64,000 nt of DNA from Thereva unica (Eukaryota > Arthropoda > Insecta > Diptera > Therevidae): NCBI GenBank assembly GCA_949987705.1, contig OX465281.1, positions 239,961,143-240,025,142 of the forward strand, given 5' to 3'. Shown here piece after piece: positions 1 through 10,656 of the stretch; position 1 is the stretch's first letter; each line of letters starts with the position of its first letter. The translations under genes were made by a program, and so were the position numbers. Below the pieces are notes generated by a model. The model made no database searches and had not been told where the DNA came from. It saw only the letters and a list, made by a program, of their open reading frames with translations.

Positions 1-199
1 TAAGTTCTGTCTGAATACTCTAACTAAGTCCAAACCAATCCGCATAATTTCCTTTCGCAGTCTGTCGAAGCTTTGAAACAGCTTCCCCAAATCACGAGGT
101 CGTTTTTCGTTAGCTGACTACTTCTTCTTTGCTTTTGATTTGTGATTTTATACCCTTTCGAGGCATGCTAAGGTGACTCTGATATACCAGTTGTTTTCA

Positions 200-725
200 A
201 GAGGGCGCCGAACTTAGGACTTGTAGATTGAAGCCAGGGCAGCGGGTTGAAGGATTAACTTTTATCTCTTAAGAAATCTAAGCCATTGGAATGTTTGTTT
301 GGCGTTTTGGAATATCTGATAATTGTATCGCGGATCCTCACTTAAAGTTTGTCCTAGGATGTTAAGAGTTGGGACAGCCGTTAAATTCTCATAGTTTACT
401 CAGCTAGAAGAAAAGTCGGTGCAACAATACTTCGTTTTGGAGGGGTTAAATTCGACACGATGTTTGCTGCCCCAATCATGAATCATTAGTTCATCATAAT
501 GAAGGTAAAGTGTGGCACGTGTCCGACTTATATTCTCGAAAGAGTTATAGTAACGCAGAGTACCGTCATCAGCAAAGCAGTGAAATGATTTGGAGAAGGA
601 TTGAGAGCAGATTATAATTATTAATAAAGATAAGGAAAAGTGCAGGTGACAGAATCGACCTCTGCGGAACACCGACTGAAATGGTATAGAGGTTGGACTC
701 GCATTAAATATTACCTTGATTCAGT
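200..725 (-). mobile_element. L2B-family LINE remnant, RT part (piece 1)
   Basis: Decayed minus-strand reverse transcriptase fragment of the same family as the full-length LINE at 45738-49186. Translated fragments RVEFNPSKTKY (about 430-470) and LRYYNSF (about 540-560) match RVEFNPSKTKY and LRYSYSF of that element, and the DNA around 265-310 matches its RT C-terminal region. Homology continues at 1198, so the SINE at 726-1197 is a later insertion. Several stops and indels; non-functional. The left limit is approximate; 1-200 shows nothing I recognise. Confidence 0.75.
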
Positions 726-1197
726 GGGCCTCGGTAGTCTAGGGGTAAGGCGCCTGACTACTAACCCCAGAGGTCCCGGGTTCGATTCCCGGCGGTGCCA
801 CGGTCCTAGCCTTTCCCAATTTCCCGCCTACATAACTTTCCTGCTTTCTTCTTCCCTCTTTGCATTCCTGATTTCTCCTGTCATAGCCTTCACTAGTTCT
901 CTTCCCCGCTCCACCAAGCGCATGTCATCGGTTGGTTGATGAGATTCAACTCGTTTCAGGAGGCATAACACTCCAGCGAGTTGTTCTCGATGCCCCGATG
1001 TCAGAGTCGCGAAATGGTTGGGAGTAGGTGAAATAAAAATACCGCAGCTAGGTTGTGACAGTTCTTTCCTTCACTTCTCTCTCTATCTTCCGACTAGAGC
1101 TGCTGTTCGACATTTCAAAAAATAAATACATGGTCGACAGTACAAAGGGGCCTTCTCTTCTTCTTCTAAGTCTCTAGTGTGTCACATAAAAAAAAAA
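726..1197 (+). mobile_element. tRNA-derived SINE, copy 1
   Basis: The head carries a pol III A box (TAGTCTAGGGGTAAGGCG) and B box (GGTTCGATTCC), like a tRNA. A body of about 330 nt follows, and the element ends in CACAT plus an A-tail at 1188-1197. Three more copies with the same head, body and tail lie at 3630, 17573 and 53517. This copy splits an L2B LINE fragment. The last 45 nt resemble the 3' end of the full-length L2B LINE. The target duplication is not clear. Confidence 0.88.
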
Positions 1198-1640
1198 TTG
1201 CTCAGAAAGGAAGATCCAGTTCCTTAGAACTAAGTCTTTACGAATAGTCTGGAATTTGGTCAACAGAGCAGAGTGCCATACTCTGTCAAAACCCTTGGAA
1301 ATATCTAAAGAAACCACACCAGATTCATAGAAGCTATGGCTGTTTTGGTTGAGATGCTCGATTAAACACCCTAGTCGACAGAAGACCTTTATCAGCTAAA
1401 GTTGTATTGTCTGTCATGTATAATTTAGTTTGGTTCTAGACATTCCCTCAGCTTGTTATTAATTACTGAATCCATGACTTTCGCAAAAATAGAAGTAATT
1501 GCTATTGGCGGTAGTTAGAGGGGTCGTTGGATTCACCTTTTTTGGAATGTAGCTAGTTTCCAAAAGTCTAGCTACTGCGGTAAAGTATGGCAGTGCAAAA
1601 AGTTTGAGCCGAGGTTTAGCTTGTTGGCTTGTGGCTTAGA
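1198..1640 (-). mobile_element. L2B-family LINE remnant, RT part (piece 2)
   Basis: Continuation of the LINE fragment interrupted by the SINE. On the + strand, 1268-1310 (GAGTGCCATACTCTGTCAAA) matches 46948-46980 of the full-length copy, which encodes the SKAFDRVWHSAL motif, and 1490-1530 matches the later TAITSILSKTME region. Stops and frameshifts throughout. 1641-2080 beyond it holds no gene or repeat that I recognise. Confidence 0.72.
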
Positions 1641-2080
1641 ATTGGAGTGTCGAAGAAAGTCCTCATTATGCAAAAAAAAAACCTGCTCCTCACTGGGACT
1701 GAACAGCGACAAAGAGCATGTTGAGCAAAATCACCACTCTCGCAAGAAAGTCTATAGATGATGCTCCTTGATCTTCCGACTTAAGCCAACCAGTGCTCTT
1801 CTTCTTCTTTACATTGCGCCCAAAAATTATGTGGCTGCGTTGCGAGACGTCACAAGAAACCGGTTTCACTTGGCCATGCGGCATCCAAAGACCGATCGTA
1901 AAGGGCTCTATGCATCTAGTACCTGATGGGTGCCTCAAACCCCGGTACTGAAGCCAGGATTATCCGGAACGTAAACAACTAACAACTTGTTGAGAATAGT
2001 ATTCCATAAAGTTATACCCCGTTTAGCTTATGAGATTTCTTATGTATAAGGTGGGGTAAATGTATGTTTTAATGTGAATT

Positions 2081-2495
2081 CCCGAGTAAAAATTAACAAT
2101 GGGCTTACAGCGGGCGAACACCGGCCTCTTGGCTGTTTAAGGGGGATATGATGGCCGTAGAATTTTTAACCATTTTTAATGGGGGCGCATACGGCCTTTT
2201 GACGGCCAAACTTGACCAAAAGATTTAAATGGCCAAGAACCAAGCTGTACCCGCGGGCATTCCACGGGCAAATTTGAGCCAAAGAAGAATCTGCCCCAAA
2301 TGTATTGTTGAATTTGTTTTATGGGAACCCGAACATTTTCGTTATATACCTACAATGAATGGTCCTTTCGATTTATCCTACAACATTATAGATGCACAAG
2401 AGGAATGAGCTCGCCAGTCGTCGGTTCGTTGTACGTTAAGTATGTGGTGCGCGTTGAATCATATTTTAGTAACCGTCGACTGGGTCGGTTGAAAC
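2081..2495 (+). mobile_element. Inverted-repeat element family GGGCGAACACCGG, copy 1
   Basis: Starts CCCGAGTAAAAATTAACAAT and soon has GCGGGCGAACACCGG. The same order of sub-motifs (CGGGCGAACACCGG, ACGGCCAAACTTGACC, GATTTAAATGGCC) occurs at 29250-29592 and 49775-50152. In those two copies the right end carries the inverted partner, GGTGTTCGCCCG followed by ACTCGG. This copy seems to have lost its right end, so the end given is approximate. No coding capacity seen, so a non-autonomous DNA element is most likely. Confidence 0.6.
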
Positions 2496-2939
2496 AACTT
2501 ACATGCTACTACCCCTGATCGTGATCGCCGTTATCGACGAAAGCGAGACGGCACCATTTTGCCTGATAAATGAAGGAAAATTGAGGTTAGGCGCGCGACT
2601 ATTTTCCTTCAAATTTTTCACGGGCATCCGGGCACTGCACCTTACTGTCGCGATGGTGATGACATCAGGGCTGCGTGAAGCTCATCGCATGTGCCGATCA
2701 GAAATCTGTCGATCTCTATAAAATGGCCATATCCAGAATCGGGGAAGTTATAAGAGAGGAGATCCCGAGTCAACCGAGAGCGCGTTCGTGGATCCCAGCA
2801 GAACCAGCCGAGCCTCAGGCTATTCTGGATGTTATTGGGTTGAGTAACCCATAGCTACAGGCTTCATCGTAGAAGATTACGGAACTGGACGATCCAAAAT
2901 GTGACGGCCGAACGGTTATACTTGTAATTAGCAAGAAGT

Positions 2940-3318
2940 CGCTAGGTCCTTTGGTGAAATCTGGTAGCGTCATAAGTTACGGTTTCTCTTCCATAGCTTT
3001 GAGGCCTTTTAAAAAAGACATCTTGCCCCTCAAGCAGCGTGGAGTTGCTTTAACTGCTTCACCTGCGGCTACAGATGGTGAGCCCTCGGGCATTGTGGGT
3101 AACATAGGTACCGAAGTTTCTGAACGTAATGTGCTTAACATTGCGGCATCCTAGCACAGGAACGGAAATAGCTGATCCTAAGGTGCCTACCTACCAACCT
3201 TGGGTCCAAAAGACCCTTCTGGGTGGGAGATGATGATATTGCTCTCATATCGGAGGAGGACGAGGCTGACATAACGGTGATCGAGATTGATCTCGCTGCT
3301 CGCAACTATGTAGATTAA
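2940..3318 (+). pseudogene. Possible LINE ORF1 C-terminus
   Basis: Directly upstream of an endonuclease fragment in the same orientation. Broken frames give a Ser/Ala/Gly-rich stretch and then an acidic segment (reads ISEEDEADITVIE near 3248-3287), which would suit the end of a LINE gag-like ORF1. No zinc knuckle is visible, so the call rests on position. It could simply be decayed intron DNA. Confidence 0.3.
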
Positions 3319-3629
3319 TCGCCATCACACCAACGCTGCATCCGCCAATCTCTGCTTACGCCTTTCGAAGGCTGACTTAGATGTGGCCTCGTTGTACAAC
3401 GGAATGGGCGGCAATGTTACGTGGGTTGGATCTGCCTATCTACCATATGAGAGAGATATAGACAGCTCCAGTTTCTTCGATGCGGCAAAGAAAGTGGCTA
3501 ATTATGGAGCCAACCTCATCATAGGGTGTGAAGCAAATGCCCACAACTCGGTTTGGTGCAGCTCAGACCCATAAAACGTGAGTTGCTTTCTGCCGTTTTA
3601 CTCCAAAATAATCTCTTGCTGTGCAATAA
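3313..3629 (+). pseudogene. LINE endonuclease domain (I/Loa/R1-type), broken
   Basis: N-terminal part of an apurinic-like endonuclease of an RNase H-class LINE. After a stop just past an initial ATG at 3308, the reading HTNAASANLCLRLSKADLDVA is the usual start of this family. Then come SAYLPYERD, GCEANAHNSVW (metal-binding GDxN-like block) and NLLLCNKG. The frame is open to about 3570, where an in-frame stop cuts it, and a SINE interrupts it at 3630. It resumes after the SINE as NAPTFV near 4115-4132. It would nick target DNA in an intact element; this copy is dead. Confidence 0.68.
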
Positions 3630-4111
3630 GGGCCTCGGTGGTCTAGAGGTAAGGCGCCTGACTACTATCCCAGAGGTCCCGGGTTCGAATCCCGGCCAGC
3701 CCCACGGTCCTTCGCCTTTTTCACTTTCCCACCCACATAACTTCCCTTCTTTCTTCTCCCCTCTTTACACTCCTGATTCCTCCTGTCATAGCCTTCGCTA
3801 GTCCTTCCCCGCTCCACCAAGCGCATGTCTTCGGTTGGCTGATGAGATTCAACTCGTTTCAGGAGGCATAACACTCCAGCGAGTTGTTTCTCAAAATGCC
3901 CCGATGCCAGAGTCGCGAAATGGTTGGAAGTAGGTGGAATAAAATATCGCGGCTAGGTTGTGGCAGCTCCTTCCTACTTCTCTCTCTCCTTTCTACTCTC
4001 TATCTTCCGGCTAGAGCTGCTGTTCGACATTCTATACGAAAAAAAAAATAGATTGTTGAACAGTACAAAGGGGCTTTCCCTAAGCCTCTAGTCTCTCACA
4101 TAAAAAAAAAA
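3630..4111 (+). mobile_element. tRNA-derived SINE, copy 2
   Basis: Same tRNA-like head (A box TGGTCTAGAGGTAAGGCG, B box GGTTCGAATCC), same body, and a 10-nt A-tail. It lies inside the LINE endonuclease fragment, between the codons for CNKG and NAPTFV. AAGG occurs on both sides, a possible short target duplication. It has the tail motifs AGTACAAAGGG and CACATAAAA shared with the L2B LINE. Confidence 0.9.
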
Positions 4112-4135
4112 GGAGAAATGCACCTACGTTCGTAA

Positions 4136-4284
4136 CAACCGAAACTTGGAGGTGACAGTAAAGGGGAGAATTCTTCACAAGTCCACCCAATAACAGGCTT
4201 ATGCAGACGAGTTTAACATCATTGGTAGAGCATCAACAGAAACTCTACGACGACGAGATGCTGTGAAGAAAGTAACGTTCGATA
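4136..4284 (+). pseudogene. RTE-like LINE reverse transcriptase relic (piece 1)
   Basis: Reads GRILHKSTQ then YADEFNIIGRAS, the RTE-type RT segment around the catalytic YADD box (here YADE, so the second Asp is changed). The frame runs into KKVTFD and is then cut at 4284 by a younger LINE. The remainder resumes at 6400, after an exact copy of the last 16 nt. Old and inactive. Confidence 0.65.
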
Positions 4285-5546
4285 AGCTGCTGGAAAGACT
4301 GATCCTGAGCAGGCTAGAGAATTTCTGTGACAGCAACCGAATCATCCCGAAGTCCCAGTTTGGATTCGAAAGGGAGCACTCAACGGAACAGGCACTCCTC
4401 CTCCTGCATGACCATATAACACGAAACCTCCGAGACAAGAAATGTACGGTAGCATGTAGTATTGACCTCAAGCAGGCGTTTGATCGAGTTTGGCATCAAG
4501 GCCTGCTACTGAAGATGAATAACGCGGGCTGCCCGTACCCTCTTGTTAAACTAATTCATAGCTTCCTGGCGGGTAGATCGGGAGTAGTGCAGATAAGGGA
4601 CTCTCTCTCGCCTTCATTCGGCATATCTGCGGGTGTTCCTCAAGGCTCGATACTTGGCCCGAAGCTATTTAACTTCTTCTTGCACGATTTCCCGCATAGA
4701 AGCGGGCAAGCCAACACAAGTTGTATCCAATACGCAGACGACACACTGGTTCTTGCGTCCAATGTATCCCCATTAAGGGCAGTAGAGGATATCCAAACCC
4801 ACATAGACGAGGTACTGGAATACTTGAAAACATGGAATATAGAAGTCAACTCTGAAAAGTGCGTACTAACGTGCTTCAGGAACGCTTCAGGTTGGGGACA
4901 CAGAAACGCACCAAGGGAGGCCAAATCAATACGGGTCAAGATGCTCGATCACGTACTATCCCCGAAGACGAGTATGAAATACCTTGGAGTTAACATGCAT
5001 CCGAGACTCAAATGGAACCCCCATGTTAGACTCAAAATTATGAGGGCGCGAATAGTAATGGCCAGCCTAAAGCCCTTAATTAATTCAAAAACGCTTTATA
5101 GTGGAACTAAAACCCTTCTGTACAAGACAATAATCAGGCCGGTTCTGGCCTACGCATTCCCTGTTTGGTGCTCGATATCCCCGACGGTGGCGAAAGAGCT
5201 ACAGGTCTTTGAGAGGAAGGTGCTGAGACACTGTACGTCTCTTTACATGAGAGAGGAAAATAAATGGTACTCAAATGAACATCTATACAGGGAGGCCAAG
5301 ATTACTCCATTGATGCAGTACCTGTCCAAGTCAATGCTGTACAGACTGAGCAATATGGTGACGCACCCGAATTCCTTGATTAGGAACATGGCAACTGAAA
5401 ACATAATGCAACCAGCCTCGGTACAAAAGTACCTATCCCCTTTCAATCTTCTTCACCCTGATTCTGCTGGCCTACTTAGCTCTGCGGTAGGCGCATCTCT
5501 CCCGGCCTTTTATGCCGGGGGCTACCACCCAAATGATAGAGGATGA
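4285..5546 (+). CDS. LINE reverse transcriptase, C-terminal part
   Basis: 420 codons without a stop. RT motifs in order: FGFEREHSTEQ (about residue 26), IDLKQAFDRVWH (about 60), GVPQGSILGPKLF (about 120), catalytic YADDTLVLAS (about 150), then thumb and C-terminal parts (YLGVNMHPRLKWNPHV, RPVLAYAFPVWC). In a whole element this enzyme would reverse-transcribe the LINE RNA at the nicked target. Here the endonuclease and ORF1 are missing through 5' truncation. A longer frame opens at 4263, but its first 7 codons belong to the RTE target site, so it is a chance chimera. Confidence 0.85.
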
Positions 5547-6399
5547 TCACGATGCGGGGCCCGCAGGTCTCCGCGTTTGGCTTTGGATTCAAATCTTGTT
5601 TTGGTTAGGGCAGTAGTAAGGCTGCCTTGAATGCTAATGCTACTATAAAGAAATGAATTAACTAAAATGTAGTTATAAGTCCTTATGTATATGAAAATAA
5701 AATAATTTTTAATTTTAGTAAGTAAAATTTATCACAATCGGGTACTTTAATTAGATGTAATAATAGCCAAAGAGTGCCTTGAATAGTGAAAGCCCTTTTG
5801 TTTTTAAGCTTAGTTTAAGATCCGAGCTGAACTCACTGCTCATATAGTAATTTTTATAATGTTATATCTCTTTTAGGTTTTATTATTATACAATAGAAAA
5901 AACAATTTTTTTTTAATGAAATATAAATTTTAATAATTAATTGTATTAAATAATAGTAAAAAGAGATATAAATTTACGTAATAAGTAAGTCTATGTAAGA
6001 CCCAACGAATTTGTTTGTAAATAGTAGATTAAGAGATTGAGCAAGCATGCAAACATGCCTAGTACCAGTGGGTCAAAACAAATAAATAATTTTTTTTTTT
6101 TAATTTTAAGTGGTCTTCAGTGTACAATGTACACCACTCTCATTTGTTATATATAATAGGCCAACAGGCAAAGCACTAGCGGTAAGGGTAGAGCAACTTG
6201 AACACCGTTATGAAATGTCAATAGATTAGTAGACTTGTATTCTATAATGTAGTTGGACCAAGATCCACATGTATATGAGTTGTAAAAATGATAGCCCAGA
6301 CATAATCTGAAGTCGGCGAATTCCCTAGCCTTAAGAACATATGTTAAGAAATGAACTGAAGCTAAATAAATTTTTTACTAAAAGTTAAAAAAAAAAAAA
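4285..6399 (+). mobile_element. 5'-truncated jockey-like LINE with 16-nt target duplication
   Basis: Begins in the RT domain and ends in a poly(A) of about 14 nt. It is flanked by identical AAAGTAACGTTCGATA at 4269-4284 and 6400-6415 (the second overlaps the end of the A-tail). Removing it rejoins the RTE relic. After the RT stop at 5546 there is an 840-nt AT-rich 3' UTR without other genes. The exact duplication and unbroken ORF suggest a fairly recent insertion. Confidence 0.85.
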
Positions 6400-6690
6400 A
6401 AAGTAACGTTCGATAGGCTCCGGTAGGCGAGGAGCTAGCTCGAATGAGTAAAGGAAGATGAACCTGTTCGGAAAGTCTCTGCGGTAAGATCCATGGGATG
6501 CGACAGCAAGGGAGATCTAACCTTCGCTGGAAAGATGGCGTAGACCATGACGCCCAGTGCTTAGGGATCTCAAACTTGATAACATCGGCTCAGAATCGGG
6601 GCCGGTGGAGCGAGTAGTTGGGATAGGAAAAGTCCGGAACTCGATTGTAGAACCGTGAAAGAAGAAGAATAGCAACACCTGATAAATCAG
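6400..6690 (+). pseudogene. RTE-like LINE C-terminal relic (piece 2)
   Basis: Continues the RTE relic split at 4284. Broken frames read LRWKDGVDHDAQ and similar, the GRPxxRWxDxVxxD-type end typical of RTE ORFs. It closes with a GAAGAAGAA microsatellite at about 6660-6672, as RTE elements often do. A minus-strand relative of the same tail is at 60310-60530. Confidence 0.6.
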
Positions 6691-9365
6691 CAACAGGTAA
6701 AATAATCTCATTTATTGCGAAAATTTAGAAAGGGTTTACATGAACAAACAACACATAATTTAAGAGCTTAAGGAAAATATTTGTGCGTAAACGACATGAT
6801 GCTTGTCCGCAATGAAAAATAATTGAAAAAGAGCCATTACTTGTCAAAAAGAAAATGGAGATCATTTAAATTGTAATGAAATGTAATGACACTACAAAAG
6901 TTTGATGCTTTTCACATCAAAGTCATTCCAAGTTGGCCCACCCCTGTATGCATAGCAAGAAACATTATTAAATTCATCTAGACAAACTTCACCTCAAAAT
7001 AATAACTTAGTTAAACTGAATGAATATCGACCTGAAAACATGAAAATTGGATTATATTATAGAGATGTGATGAAACCTTACATAGAGATATATAGCAGAC
7101 ATGTATCTACAAACATTTTCAAGATTGACTCGACTGGGATCCGCAAACCCAGCTCCAAAATTCAATCTGGACAATGTGCAACATATGGATAAGACATCAT
7201 CCTTGCAAGTTGGATTACCCATCAAATATCCTACCACAATGGAAATATTGAAGTGAAGTTCTCATATAGTCCGCCCACAAGGGATTAAAACAAATAACTA
7301 GATACACCCACAGCTCGGGGGTGGGGGTGGGCATTTGGTCATCCCTTAAAAACTGTTGTGCAATACTTTCTGCCTGTGTTTCGCAAAATAGAAAAAATTC
7401 CAGTCATAAACTTGTGCAAAAAGGGACTCTCAACCCAAACAAAAAAAAAGGAAAATAAGTTGGACAAAGCTTTTTATTTTTACACAACATTACCTCTGGT
7501 CGTCACAGGAAGGTCATAGGTCAAGGCTTCAAGAAACGAATTCCGATCTGATTAAAAAACTTTTCTCCACTTTTGTTCCACAAGAAAAAAAAACAACAAC
7601 TCTTGGTTCTATGGGGAAGGAGCATAAGGATATACAGCCGGGCTCTGTCGTAATTACACCCTCGAGGGATGGAGGAGTTTTTTTTCGGTTCTTAATGCTG
7701 GAGAAGAAAATATAATAAAAAATGAAAAGGGGTTCTCAAACGGCACTTGTGGAAGGAACTGGTACATTTCGGTGTGTTAATACCACAGCAGACACATTTC
7801 GGCTGGCATGGATGGGGCTATATGTTAGGATAAGCAAATATCCACAGAATTCGACTCTTAGCTGTTAAAGAATGGAAAGGATTTTCGTAAATTCCTTAAT
7901 GGTCATATTAAAGCAATCAGAAAAGGATTAGATGAGGGATGTGCCAGGGTTCAGCAGGCTTTATTCAAATTATTCGAAAAAGGTTTCACCACTATACATA
8001 TATGTATGTGCGCGCTCGGGCACACATGTAAACACATTCCGAAATATATATCCTCCGGGAGGGACTGGATTGTTGCCTCCTGGCAAGGTTCTGTTGTTTC
8101 TAAACCCCATCCTCCCTCCTCCCACCCCCAACAAAGGAACTTCATTCCATCCTTCTCGAAATACTTTCGTAGGTGAAAAAGGTCCTTAAGCACGTTTCAC
8201 GTCAAAGAGTGAAAATTATGTTTCTTCTTCTTGTAGTAAACCGTTACAACCTGTACCGTTCCAGTTCCATCTTAACCCTGCACCCTTTAGGCCTCCTCGT
8301 CGTCAGCCCTTTCCTTAATCCATCCATCAATTGCTCTTGACATGATTTAAAATAATTCAAATAGGCTTTCACCGTGTGTATAGTGGTGGGGGTAGAGGGG
8401 GTTTGACTGTCTGTATATGCAAGATCATCTTGATGGATAACATAGTCGGAGATACATCTCCCATGGTATCCTTTAAACATGAACACTGTAGAGGAGTATT
8501 TCCATCCATCCATCCTCACCCTCTCGAAGCCCACTTTTATCGGGGATATCCTGTTTGATGCTGATGATAGGTAGATTAAAATTTTATAGATACTGAGAGA
8601 AGCCCCGGAAAAAATACACACACACACATACATACATATACACCACCAAAAAGGAATTTTCTTTTTATTGAGTTGTTATATTTGAATGTTCGTGCTTAGT
8701 CGTAAATGAAATTCATTTGACATTTGAATTAAGGTGATGAGGGTTGATCTCTCGCTCGTATTGGAAAGGGTTCTGATAATATTAGCCATAAGGTTTTTGG
8801 AAGCTAATAAAATAAAATAAAGGAATTTTTATGTTTTTATCAAAAAGGGGACAAAGGTTGATTTGATGAATTTTCTCTTTAGATTTTATGATGGCAGTTT
8901 TCATAACTGGAACAACAACAACAAGAAGACAAGGATATGCTGATTTTTATAAGAAAATATTGGATTGATTGGTAATTTATACAAAATATGCGGAAAGGGT
9001 CAACATAAGGTCTTCGATGGCTTGTATCGAAATGTGCTTTTAATAATACCAACAACATATGTGATAATATATGTCGTACACACCCGGATGGGATCTTATA
9101 TATTTTTTAAACATTTGAAATTTTTAACAAGTCATCAGTGCCATGTTTTACGGTTAAAGCCGATACGACTTATACACACATACTAACTTTGATCGGAATT
9201 TTAAATTAGGTAAACATAAATCTTTTTAATTTAAAGGATTCTTTAAGTTATTTTTTCATTACAAAAATCAAGATGGCACGGCACGTCCAAGATGGCGGAC
9301 GAATTTTGTAATTGGGTTCCGATTCCATTGAAAATCGGCATCGTGTGGTTTTAAGGTCCACAAAT
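6691..9365. other. Unique non-coding stretch
   Basis: About 2.7 kb with no recognisable gene, transposon end or RNA. Frames of 60-130 codons occur (for example on the minus strand at 8244-8633), but they carry no known motif and have ordinary composition for intronic DNA. A short CA-rich microsatellite lies near 8618-8645. Probably intron of the gene whose exon lies at 21.4-21.8 kb. Confidence 0.5.
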
Positions 9366-9584
9366 CTGCCGTGCAAAGGACAAATGACCTTGTATATGCA
9401 TTATAGGTCCAAATGGCCTTGTATGCTTTTTTTGATATGAAATATTCATATTTATCCTTAAAAAAAAGTTATCAAAGTAAATGCTCACTTTATTTGCTTC
9501 GGTTTCATGTATTTTGAAAACATTGATCGCGTTTTTCTCGAATCGAGGTTTTTGCATATCGGTCATTTCCCCTTTGCACGGCAG
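9366..9584. mobile_element. Palindromic MITE with 24-bp TIRs
   Basis: Left end CTGCCGTGCAAAGG followed by two variable bases and AAATGACC. The right end is its reverse complement with the two variable bases changed. 219 bp, no ORF of note. AAAT flanks both sides and may be the target duplication. Superfamily not determined. Confidence 0.7.
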
Positions 9585-10539
9585 AAATTAAAAGCAAAAA
9601 GTTAGAAGTGGCCGCTCACCAAGTAAACATTCTACGTAAAAGATGAAATTGCACATGATCCGTGCTGTTGAGACGTCAATAACAACTTGTATGTATGTAG
9701 TACAGTAAATATTGAACAACAATATGTCTCAAATTCACAGGTATTTAACAAAAAAAAAGGCTCCGTTATTTAAAAAAATGTCTTCGCTGTTGACGGTCGT
9801 ACGGTTAATTTATTTTATTTTAAAATTAGTAAAAAGAATATAAACTTTTATTAAATAGTAGTTTAGAGTCGAAAAATAATGAAATAAAAAACTTGCAGTA
9901 CAAAAATTTGTCTTTTTTGCGGCAAAAAAACTTGTCTTTTTTGCGGTGGAGTTTTTTGTATTTAAAATTAAAAACTCCAATTTTAACTTATAGTGCATGA
10001 TAGTCCAACTCTTAACGAAGAAAAAGAGCTTCGAAAAAATGTCGTACGAGGTCGAGGAGCTGTAGACGAAGGATTTTACGAAAACGCTTTTTTTACATAA
10101 ATCGAAATTTCACCCATATTTTGCAAAATTTCGAGCCAAAAAATTAATGAGTTTTCAGATTGCCAAAAGCAACATTTTTACCAAATAAAAAGTTTCTAGG
10201 TCGCATCAATAAAAAGAAAAAAATAAATGAAAAAGAAGCGATTTTTAGCGGTTTTTAGCATTTTTCTCCATGTATAAGACACTAACCAATATTTTGTACC
10301 ACATCAATTGAAAGATAATTTTAATACCTATAACTTTCTAATTTAACTTTTTCGGGTCCGAGCTCAACTTTTTGTTTTATTGGCGAAAAACCGGTTTTTT
10401 GACTTTTGCGAAATTTTTAGGTTAAGTTCGCCAATGCAGTTCCGTAAAAAAAACGCTATCATTCTTCAAATTAAGTGTTCTACACGCCCATATTTTTTTT
10501 CCTGCCTTCAATTGTCTGGAAATTAACATGGTGATTCCG
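9585..10539. other. AT-rich non-coding stretch
   Basis: No gene recognised. A small direct duplication of CTTGTCTTTTTTGCGG lies at 9907-9950. The last few hundred bases may be decayed 5' flank of the Helitron-type relic that starts at about 10540. Confidence 0.4.
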
Positions 10540-10656
10540 TAGATTGATTGGACTATAACGAGAGTGAGTTGTTTGGAGAATACAATAGTGCTAGAAAGGC
10601 ATTCCTTGCGAGGGAGCAACAGCTTAAAGAAAGAAGTGCCTATATGAGACTCGATC
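10540..10656 (+). pseudogene. Helitron PIF1-like protein relic (piece 1)
   Basis: Open frame reading SELFGEYNSARKAFLA and KERSAYMRLD just upstream of the hAT-like insertion. When the insertion and one 8-bp duplication are removed, the frame joins PERDRQLENAFNQVHAF at 12335 and leads to the helicase below. This matches the long linker before the helicase in Helitron Rep-helicase proteins. The Rep nuclease part was not found. Confidence 0.6.

Noticed and set aside
726..800. tRNA gene
   Set aside because: A and B boxes are present, but the cloverleaf is poor, a long body and A-tail follow, and four dispersed copies share the whole unit, so it is a SINE.
8244..8633. 129-codon minus-strand protein gene
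   Set aside because: No recognisable domain, begins in a CA repeat, and lies in otherwise non-coding sequence.
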